Part shown: one piece after another, positions 5,729-10,877 of the stretch
Position numbering within the stretch: position 1 is the stretch's first letter
How the letters are laid out: every line of letters starts with the position of its first letter
From: DASVEE01 sp036399695
GTDB taxonomy: Bacteria > Acidobacteriota > Thermoanaerobaculia > Gp7-AA8
Assembly (NCBI GenBank): GCA_036399695.1
Contig: DASWMP010000235.1
Location: forward strand, 1-10,877
Length of the DNA: 10,877 bases
Direction: 5' to 3'
Notes under the pieces: generated by a model
Databases searched by the model: none
What the model saw: only the letters and a program-made list of their open reading frames with translations
Told to the model about the DNA's origin: nothing
Made by a program: the position numbers and the translations under genes

Positions 5729-7624
5729 ATGAAGCGCATGCAGAAGAAGACGAAGCTCATCACCGTCAGTTTATTACTGCTCAGCCTGACCCTTCCTGGT
5801 CTGGCCCAGGAGCGCGACCGGGCGAGCATTCCCGAAAAATACCGCTGGGATCTCACCGCCATCTACCCGAGCGATGAAGCCTGGCGCGCCGCCAAGGAGA
5901 AGTTCGTCGCCGAATCGCTCCCGAAGGCGGGGCAGTTCAAGGGGACGCTGACCTCCTCCCCGCAGAAGCTGGCCGAAGCGCTCGACACCCTCTCGGCTCT
6001 CAACAAGGAGCTGGCGCGGCTCTACATCTATGCCCACCTCAACTCCGACGCCGACACCCGCGAGGCGAAGTTCCAGGCGATGCAGCAGGAGATGTCGAAC
6101 ATCGCCACCCGGATGAGCGCGGAGAGCTCGTACGTCGAGCCCGAGATCCTGAAGATGGATCGCGCCAAGCTCGACCAGTACCTCGAGAGCGAGCCGAAGC
6201 TGGCCGTTTACCGCGTCTACCTCCAGGACCTCCAGCGCCGCCAGGAGCACACGCTCAGCGCCGCCGAGGAGAAGATCATCGCTGATGCCGGCCTCATGAC
6301 CGGCTCGGCGGGCGACGTCTTCGGCATCTTCGCCGACGCCGACTTCCCGTACCCGACCGTCACGCTCAGCGACGGCCGCTCCGTACGTCTCGACAAGGCC
6401 TCGTTCAACACCGAGCGGGCCGTGCCGAATCGCGACGACCGCCGCAAGGTGATGGAGACGTTCTTCAATCAGCTCGGCAAGTACCGGGCGACGTTCGGCT
6501 CCACCTTCAACAGCAAGGTCCAGGCGGACCTCTTCACCATGCGCGCCCGCAAGTACCCGACCACGCTGGCCGCCACGCTCGATCCGTCGAACATCCCGAC
6601 GGCCGTCTACACGTCGCTCGTCGACGGCGTGAACAAGAATCTCGACACCTTCCACCGCTACCTGCGCCTGCGCAAGCGGATGATGGGCGTCGACCAGCTC
6701 CACTACTACGACCTCTACGCGCCGCTGGTCGGAAACGTGACACTCGAGTATCCGGTGGAGGAAGCGCGCAAGAACATCCTGGCCTCGCTCGCGCCGCTCG
6801 GCACCGAGTACACGTCCGTCGTCCGCCGCGCGCTCGACGAGCGCTGGATCGACCTCTACCCGAACACCGGCAAGCGCGCCGGGGCGTACTCGCAGGGGGG
6901 CGTGTACGACGTCCACCCGTACATGCTGTTGAACTACAACAACAAGTACGACGACATGTCGACGCTCACGCACGAGCTCGGGCACACGATGCAGAGCTAT
7001 TTCTCGAACAAGACGCAACCCTACCCGATGGCGGACTACCCGACGTTCGTGGCCGAGGTGGCGTCGACGTTCAACGAGGCGCTGCTGATCGACTACATGC
7101 TCAAGACGATCAAGGACGACGACGCCCGTCTGGCGCTCCTCGGCAACTATCTCGAGGGCATCAAGTCCACCGTCTTCCGCCAGACGCAGTTCGCCGAGTT
7201 CGAGCTGCGCGCGCACGAGATGGCCGAGCGCGGCGAGCCGCTCACCGGCGAAGCGCTGTCGAAGCTCTACCTCGACATCACCCGCAAGTACTACGGCCAC
7301 GACAAGGGCGTGTCGGTCGTCGACGACTACATCCAGCACGAGTGGTCGATGGTTCCCCACTTTTACCGCGACTACTACGTCTTCCAGTACGCGACGTCGT
7401 TCACCGCCTCGGCCGCGCTGTCGGAGAACGTCCTCGCCGGCGACAAAAAGGCCACGGACCGCTTCGTGAAGTTCCTCTCGGCCGGCGGCTCCAAGTACCC
7501 CATCGAGCTCCTCAAAGACGCCGGCGTCGACATGACGACGTCCCAGCCCCTCGACCTCACGATGAAGAAGATGAACCGCGTGATGGACGAGATGGAGAAG
7601 CTGTTGGCGAAGAAGGGGAAGTGA
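5729..7624 (+). CDS. pepF: M3B-family (PepF-type) zinc oligoendopeptidase with signal peptide
   Basis: The predicted product is a 631-aa metallopeptidase of the oligoendopeptidase F type, a family that cleaves short peptides. The zinc motif is HELGH at 415-419 (H415 and H419 as ligands, E416 as the catalytic base), and E443 in FVAEVAST is the expected third ligand. A C-terminal block at ~537-555 (HEWSMVPHFY, then YYVFQYA) carries the family's conserved His/Tyr region. The N-terminal half is the helical oligopeptidase F part. Many PepF enzymes are cytosolic, but this one begins with MKRMQKKTK, a leucine-rich core and GLA at 24-26, a good Sec signal. I infer that it acts outside the cytoplasm on peptides. 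The mature length (~605) matches the ~600 aa of the family, so it looks intact. No convincing Shine-Dalgarno precedes the ATG at 5729 or the in-frame ATG at 5738. It is a single-gene unit ending near a strong hairpin. Confidence 0.95.
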   Translation: MKRMQKKTKLITVSLLLLSLTLPGLAQERDRASIPEKYRWDLTAIYPSDEAWRAAKEKFVAESLPKAGQFKGTLTSSPQKLAEALDTLSALNKELARLYIYAHLNSDADTREAKFQAMQQEMSNIATRMSAESSYVEPEILKMDRAKLDQYLESEPKLAVYRVYLQDLQRRQEHTLSAAEEKIIADAGLMTGSAGDVFGIFADADFPYPTVTLSDGRSVRLDKASFNTERAVPNRDDRRKVMETFFNQLGKYRATFGSTFNSKVQADLFTMRARKYPTTLAATLDPSNIPTAVYTSLVDGVNKNLDTFHRYLRLRKRMMGVDQLHYYDLYAPLVGNVTLEYPVEEARKNILASLAPLGTEYTSVVRRALDERWIDLYPNTGKRAGAYSQGGVYDVHPYMLLNYNNKYDDMSTLTHELGHTMQSYFSNKTQPYPMADYPTFVAEVASTFNEALLIDYMLKTIKDDDARLALLGNYLEGIKSTVFRQTQFAEFELRAHEMAERGEPLTGEALSKLYLDITRKYYGHDKGVSVVDDYIQHEWSMVPHFYRDYYVFQYATSFTASAALSENVLAGDKKATDRFVKFLSAGGSKYPIELLKDAGVDMTTSQPLDLTMKKMNRVMDEMEKLLAKKGK

Positions 7625-7679
7625 AGCAGCGCACGCCTCACCCCAGGCCGAGCCACGAACGCTCGACCGCTGCCGTCGT

Positions 7680-7708
7680 GACTGGCGCGAGGGAACCTCG
7701 CGCCAGTC
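7680..7708. terminator. Perfect 13-bp hairpin between convergent genes
   Basis: GACTGGCGCGAGG (7680-7692) and its exact complement CCTCGCGCCAGTC (7696-7708) flank a 3-nt loop. The hairpin lies 55 bases after the peptidase stop and 65 bases after the oxygenase stop, so it probably serves both strands. There is no U-tract on either side, so it may stabilise 3' ends or rely on other factors rather than act as a classic intrinsic terminator. Confidence 0.65.
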
Positions 7709-7773
7709 TGCGTAGAGCGGATCGAGCAGGTCGCGATCACCGTGCGCGCCGGGGAACGGCCGGACGTATGGGA

Positions 7774-8334
7774 CTACCTCTTCCACCCCTTCTTCAGCAC
7801 GCGCATCGTCACCGAATAGCGGAGCATCTTCGTCGGGGGGATGGAGTGCTGCCATTGCGTGCGGGCGGGGCCGCCGATGATGTACACGGAGCGCGGCTCG
7901 AGGAGCTGGTTCCAGACCTCGTGCTCGTTGCGCAGGCGCATGACGCAGTGGCCGGCCAGTGAGACGCCGACCACCGGGACGCCGAACATCGGGGCGTCGC
8001 GGTGCCAGCCGATCGTCGCGCCGGGCGGGTAGCGTCCGATGAGGATCTGCTCGAGGGCGCCGGACTCCACTTCCGCTGCTTCCTCGCAGCGGGCGATCAG
8101 CGGGCGGAGGAGCTCGGGGGGCTCTGCCGTCCGCTGCACCGTGAACTTCTCGTAGTCGTAGTCCCAGCCGAAATGCACCACCGTGCGCCGCGCCACCTGC
8201 CCGCGCATTTCCACGTTCTGGAACGCGAGCTGCTCGAGCCCGCTCACGATGGCGCGCTCTTCCTCCGCCGTGATGAAGTCGCGGCGATAGCTGAATCCGG
8301 GCGGAGGGGCGGCGGCGGCCGGCAGGCGAGGCAT
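7774..8334 (-). CDS. AlkB-like 2-oxoglutarate/Fe(II)-dependent oxygenase
   Basis: The predicted product is 186 aa and cytoplasmic. AlkB-family enzymes oxidatively remove alkyl groups from nucleic-acid bases using Fe(II), O2 and 2-oxoglutarate. The iron triad is visible: H111 and D113 in GWHRD, and H163 in WQHSI. The 2-oxoglutarate arginines are R172 and R178 in LRYSVTMR, with the six-residue spacing seen in E. coli AlkB. The IGRYPPGATIGWHRD strand is typical of the fold. The length suits a minimal catalytic domain. The start is uncertain: ATG 8334 (MPRLP) is used, but ATG 8346 and TTG 8370 are in frame, and none has a clear Shine-Dalgarno. The activity is a family inference, and a DNA, RNA or other substrate cannot be told apart from sequence. 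No adaptive-response partner such as Ada is in the window. The gene faces the peptidase gene convergently and is divergent from the lipoprotein gene. Confidence 0.88.
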   Translation of the reverse strand: MPRLPAAAAPPPGFSYRRDFITAEEERAIVSGLEQLAFQNVEMRGQVARRTVVHFGWDYDYEKFTVQRTAEPPELLRPLIARCEEAAEVESGALEQILIGRYPPGATIGWHRDAPMFGVPVVGVSLAGHCVMRLRNEHEVWNQLLEPRSVYIIGGPARTQWQHSIPPTKMLRYSVTMRVLKKGWKR

Positions 8335-8377
8335 TACCGCGAGCATCGAGCAGAGCAACTGCTGAGTCAAGCCGCCG

Positions 8378-8421
8378 GTTGCGTTTTCTTCAGGCGCAAC
8401 AATTGCTCGTACGTTGTTGCG
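8378..8421. promoter_or_regulatory. Alternating GTTGCG / CGCAAC sites in divergent spacer
   Basis: GTTGCGTT (8378-8385), CGCAACAA (8395-8402) and TTGTTGCG (8414-8421, continuing as GTTGCGTT) form direct-inverted-direct half-sites. The central element is complementary to both flanks, so two mutually exclusive stems are possible. It lies between the divergent oxygenase and lipoprotein genes. It could be an operator cluster or an RNA leader; no convincing -35/-10 pair was found. Confidence 0.35.
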
Positions 8422-8453
8422 TTCAGCGCAATACGCAGAAGGAGGAGTTTTTG

Positions 8454-8807
8454 ATGAAGACGAAAATGCTTTGTGGTGTAGCTACGCTGCTGCTGGTCCT
8501 GGGTGGCTGCAAAGGTGGCGAGAACGCCAGCAGCGACACGGCCGGGACCGACACGTCGGGCACGGCGATGACGGGCAGCGATACCGCCGGCACGACCGGG
8601 GGCGCGTACGGCACCGATACCGCGAATACCGGCTACGGCACGACCGGCACGGACACGTCGATGACGGGCACGACCGGCACGATGGGCACCGACACGTCCG
8701 GCACCGGTGGCATGACCGGCACAGGCGGCATGACGGGTACGGGCGGCACCGGCGGTACCACGACCGGCGGCGGCACGACCGGCACCGGCGGCACCACCAC
8801 CACGTAG
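8454..8807 (+). CDS. Small Thr/Gly-rich low-complexity lipoprotein
   Basis: The predicted product is 117 aa and of unknown function. Its N-terminus is a lipoprotein signal: MKTK, a hydrophobic stretch at ~8-16 and lipobox LGGC with the lipidated cysteine at 19. Lys follows at +2, so it has no Asp retention signal, and in proteobacterial rules would go to the outer membrane. After KGGENASS, the remaining ~90 residues are almost only Thr, Gly, Ser, Asp, Ala and Met. They contain four GTDT units, two SDTAGT units and a Gly/Thr tail. This is almost certainly disordered. The DNA is correspondingly repetitive (ACCGGC/ACGGGC-type units). The start is fixed by AAGGAGGAG (8439-8447), 6 nt before the ATG, which is the best ribosome-binding site in the window and suggests strong expression. 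A hairpin follows the stop. It may be a spacer-like or cell-surface protein, but its role is unknown. Confidence 0.8.
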   Translation: MKTKMLCGVATLLLVLGGCKGGENASSDTAGTDTSGTAMTGSDTAGTTGGAYGTDTANTGYGTTGTDTSMTGTTGTMGTDTSGTGGMTGTGGMTGTGGTGGTTTGGGTTGTGGTTTT

Positions 8808-8818
8808 AGCAGTCGATC

Positions 8819-8851
8819 TGAGGAGGCGGGCCGCTGCGGACCGCCTCCTCA
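8819..8851 (+). terminator. Hairpin terminator candidate after lipoprotein gene
   Basis: TGAGGAGGCGG (8819-8829) pairs perfectly with CCGCCTCCTCA (8841-8851), with 3 further inner pairs possible. It lies 12 bases after the lipoprotein stop and before the ferritin-like genes. It has no T-run, so it may attenuate rather than stop readthrough. It suggests that the lipoprotein is a separate transcription unit. Confidence 0.6.
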
Positions 8852-8888
8852 GCCGAGTCGCCCACCGCTGCAACCCGGAGAAACGAGA

Positions 8889-10082
8889 ATGGCCCTCAAC
8901 TTATCCGAGCGGGGAGTCCCGCTCGACCGGCAGCGCTTTACCTGGCGAGAGCTGGTCCGTCCCACCATCAGCAAACTCGACGACGACGCCTTCACGCGCG
9001 TCCGCATCATCCTGATGAACGGCATCGAAACCGAGGCGCTGCGCTTCGGCCATGCCTGCTCGCGCATGAACCGCAGACTGCAACTGCCGCTCGCGCGCAT
9101 CCGCCGCATCGACCAACACCAGGCCACGATGATCAACTGGCTCATCTCGGCCGACCATTCGCCGCTCGAGACCACCATCGCCTACGAACAGGTGGCCATC
9201 GAAGTGACGGCTTCCGTGGCCCAGCGCGAGCCGGACGAATACATGTCCCAGGTGTACCGCTTCGGCATGCTCGAAGACTTCGACCACCTCTACCGCTACT
9301 CGGCGCTGCTCGACCGGCTGGAGGGGAAGGATGCGAACAACATCCTGCAGAGCTACAGCGACATCCGTCCGGGCCGGCCGACCATCGTCGAACATCGTGC
9401 GCCGGAAGACGACCTGCGCCATCCCTACGACCGCAAGACTGCCAGCGCGCTGACCAAGCTGCACGCCATGACCATCATGGCCAGCGAGTTCCAGACGCAC
9501 GACTACTACATGAACATCGGCCCGCTGTTCGCCGACCCGGTGGCGCGGCAGCTCTATGCCGAGATCGCCTCGATCGAAGAGCAGCACGTCACGCAGTACG
9601 AATCGATCGCCGACCCCGACGAGACGTGGATGGAGAAGTGGCTCCTGCACGAGATCAACGAGGTCTACAACTACTACAGTTGCGCGGTCAGCGAGACCAA
9701 CCCGCGTATCAAGGCCATCTGGGAGCGCTTCGTCGATTACGAGCTCGGACAGATGCACTTCGTCGCCGAGCTGTTCCAGGAAATCGAAGGGCGCGACGCT
9801 TCCGAGATCATGCCGAAGGAGCTCCCGGATCCGATCGAGTTCCGCAGCCACCGCGATTACGTCCGCACCGTGCTGTCGCAGGAAGTCGACCTCCGCGCCG
9901 AAGGCGATCGCTTCATCCGCGCGCACGAAGAGCGTCCGGACTCGCCGTCGGTCCTCTATCGCGATCACATGAACTCGCAGGGCTCGCCGACCGAGACGGT
10001 CGCGGCGGGCTATCAGTGGCGTCCCGGGACGGAAGTCGTCGAGATGGCCATGGCGCTGGTCGGCGCGGACGGGGGGAAATGA
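8889..10082 (+). CDS. Ferritin-like helical protein, large (possible duplicated di-iron fold)
   Basis: The predicted product is 397 aa, with no signal peptide or membrane segment, so cytoplasmic. The protein is mainly helical, with spaced Glu/His as in ferritin-like bundles. In the second half the candidate metal residues are E200 (with H204), E230-x-x-H233, E255/E258 and E285 near H290. The first half has a comparable set: E47/E49 with H55, D75 and H77, E100/E105, and E129/D130 with H133. This raises the possibility of two bundles in tandem (inference). Only E230-x-x-H233 is a textbook ExxH; the last helix is non-canonical. The C-terminal ~75 residues (from about 320) fall outside the bundle and contain a conserved-looking YQWRPGTEVVEM segment. 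GGAG lies 8 nt before the ATG at 8889. The stop overlaps the next start (ATGA), linking it to a second ferritin-like gene. I do not recognise a named family, and a metal-binding or oxidase role is a hypothesis. Confidence 0.8.
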   Translation: MALNLSERGVPLDRQRFTWRELVRPTISKLDDDAFTRVRIILMNGIETEALRFGHACSRMNRRLQLPLARIRRIDQHQATMINWLISADHSPLETTIAYEQVAIEVTASVAQREPDEYMSQVYRFGMLEDFDHLYRYSALLDRLEGKDANNILQSYSDIRPGRPTIVEHRAPEDDLRHPYDRKTASALTKLHAMTIMASEFQTHDYYMNIGPLFADPVARQLYAEIASIEEQHVTQYESIADPDETWMEKWLLHEINEVYNYYSCAVSETNPRIKAIWERFVDYELGQMHFVAELFQEIEGRDASEIMPKELPDPIEFRSHRDYVRTVLSQEVDLRAEGDRFIRAHEERPDSPSVLYRDHMNSQGSPTETVAAGYQWRPGTEVVEMAMALVGADGGK

Positions 10083-10840
10083 TGGAACGGGAACGGAGAG
10101 ACGGAGACAAGCCGACCGACTTCGGCTTCAACCGCACGGGCATTGCGACCTCGCCCATCGACACGCCACGGATGGTCCAGGCGGCGACGGATGCGGAGAC
10201 GCGCCGTCCGGGCGGCAACGACGCGATCGCCGCGGTCCGCGGCACATACATCGAGGAAGCGGAGCCGCTCGGCTCGGTGCCGCCTCCGACGACGATCAAG
10301 GGGGCGGGCGAGGGGCTCGCCCAGATGCTGCAGGGCAACAAGCCGACGGTGCTGATCGACAAGATCGGCGAGCGCATCGCCTTCGAGCGCACCGGCACGC
10401 GTCTTTACAGCGCGCTGATGGCGAAGTGTACCGATGACGCCACGGATGGCGGTCCCACCCGCGCCGACGCGCAGCAGATCCAGCAGGAGGAGATGCGTCA
10501 TCTCGATCTGGTGCTGCGTCGCGCCCGCGCCCTCGGCGCCGACCCGACGGTGCAGACCCCCTGCGCCGACGTCGTCGGCGTCCAGGCGATGGGCGTGCTG
10601 CAGGTCGTGAGCGATCCGCGCACCACGCTTTCGCAGAGCCTCAACGCGATCCTGACGGCGGAGCTCGCCGACGAGGCAGGCTGGGAACTGCTGATTGCAC
10701 TGGCGACAGCCGCCGGCCACAAGGAAATGGCCGCCGAGTTCACCACCGCCCTGGAGACGGAAGGGGAGCACGTGCGGAAGGTGAAAAGCTGGCTGCTGGC
10801 GATGACCTCGGCCGACGCGAAGCTCCTGGCGCCCAGTTGA
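10079..10840 (+). CDS. Ferritin-like domain protein, small partner
   Basis: The predicted product is 253 aa and cytoplasmic. Residues 1-~85 are polar, Pro/Gly/Thr-rich and probably disordered. The remainder is a four-helix bundle with classic di-iron spacing: E103 (in IAFERTG), E138-x-x-H141 (EEMRH), E195/E199 (ELADE), and E228-x-x-H231 (ETEGEH). Such sites bind two irons in ferritins, rubrerythrin-like and related oxidases. The N-terminal extension is unusual compared with a bare ~150-aa bundle. The start at 10079 gives the ATGA overlap with the preceding gene. The in-frame ATG at 10082 has better spacing from the G-run at 10071-10076 and is an equal alternative. The tight coupling to another Glu/His-rich helical protein suggests that the two act together, perhaps as a complex (inference). 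Oxidative-stress or iron handling is possible, but the substrate is unknown. Confidence 0.87.
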   Translation: MMERERRDGDKPTDFGFNRTGIATSPIDTPRMVQAATDAETRRPGGNDAIAAVRGTYIEEAEPLGSVPPPTTIKGAGEGLAQMLQGNKPTVLIDKIGERIAFERTGTRLYSALMAKCTDDATDGGPTRADAQQIQQEEMRHLDLVLRRARALGADPTVQTPCADVVGVQAMGVLQVVSDPRTTLSQSLNAILTAELADEAGWELLIALATAAGHKEMAAEFTTALETEGEHVRKVKSWLLAMTSADAKLLAPS

Positions 10841-10850
10841 AGTGGATCTG

Positions 10851-10877
10851 GAGCGGTGGCGCAGCCACCGCTCTGTT
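10851..10877 (+). terminator. Intrinsic terminator candidate after ferritin-like unit
   Basis: GAGCGGTGGC (10851-10860) and GCCACCGCTC (10864-10873) form a perfect 10-bp stem with a 3-nt loop, followed by TGTT at the window end. It lies 10 bases after the stop at 10840. The downstream T content cannot be judged because the window ends. Confidence 0.7.

Noticed and set aside
7625..7773. Small gene or RNA between the convergent peptidase and oxygenase genes
   Set aside because: Apart from the 13-bp hairpin I see no open frame with a start signal and no promoter-like elements.
5774..7855. 693-codon open frame antisense to the peptidase gene
   Set aside because: The plus-strand product has an intact HELGH zinc site and family length. 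The antisense product is Val/Glu/Arg/Leu low complexity with no recognisable motif.
8520..8805. Non-coding minisatellite rather than a gene
   Set aside because: The frame stays open through the whole repeat, starts with a lipoprotein signal and a near-ideal ribosome-binding site, and ends just before a hairpin.
8367..8873. 168-codon minus-strand frame opposite the lipoprotein gene
   Set aside because: It consists of Arg/Ala/Gly/His repeats generated by the repetitive DNA. The plus-strand frame has a lipobox and a strong ribosome-binding site.
8901..9968. 355-codon open frame antisense to the large ferritin-like gene
   Set aside because: It is biased in composition (Val, Asp, Arg, His), has no start signal, and covers a gene that has a ribosome-binding site and an operon partner.

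Overview
The window is GC-rich chromosomal DNA with dense, non-random third-position G/C use. It encodes several exported proteins (Sec signal peptides, one lipobox) and has no mobile element, phage or RNA gene that I can recognise. The paired secreted repeat proteins, an exported M3 peptidase and GT/CC low-complexity spacer DNA fit a Gram-negative, soil- or sediment-type heterotroph. Acidobacteriota (Thermoanaerobaculia-like) is my best guess, but it rests on general impression rather than a marker gene.

Layout. Positions 1-129 are a low-complexity spacer that can fold into a long imperfect hairpin. Positions 130-4997 (minus strand) hold two overlapping, translationally coupled genes for secreted proteins of 812 and 810 aa. 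Each protein consists of a signal peptide and two tandem copies of one ~375-390 aa domain. All four copies carry exactly six cysteines at matching positions, and there is no cysteine elsewhere in either protein. I do not recognise the domain. The 243-bp leader upstream of this pair (4998-5240) has a weak promoter candidate and two perfect palindromes. Positions 5241-5645 (minus) encode a small secreted protein of unknown function. Facing away from it, 5729-7624 (plus) encodes an M3B (PepF-type) zinc oligoendopeptidase with a signal peptide. A perfect 13-bp hairpin separates it from the convergent AlkB-like 2-oxoglutarate/Fe(II) oxygenase gene (7774-8334, minus).

The divergent spacer 8335-8453 has alternating GTTGCG/CGCAAC sites. 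It precedes a small Thr/Gly-rich lipoprotein gene (8454-8807), which is followed by a hairpin. Then comes a two-gene unit (8889-10840) of ferritin-like helical proteins joined by an ATGA overlap. A terminator-like hairpin ends the unit at the window edge.

The genes do not form one pathway. The two units that look like real functional partnerships are the coupled pair of duplicated six-cysteine secreted proteins and the coupled pair of ferritin-like proteins. There is no gene-free stretch longer than 300 bases.
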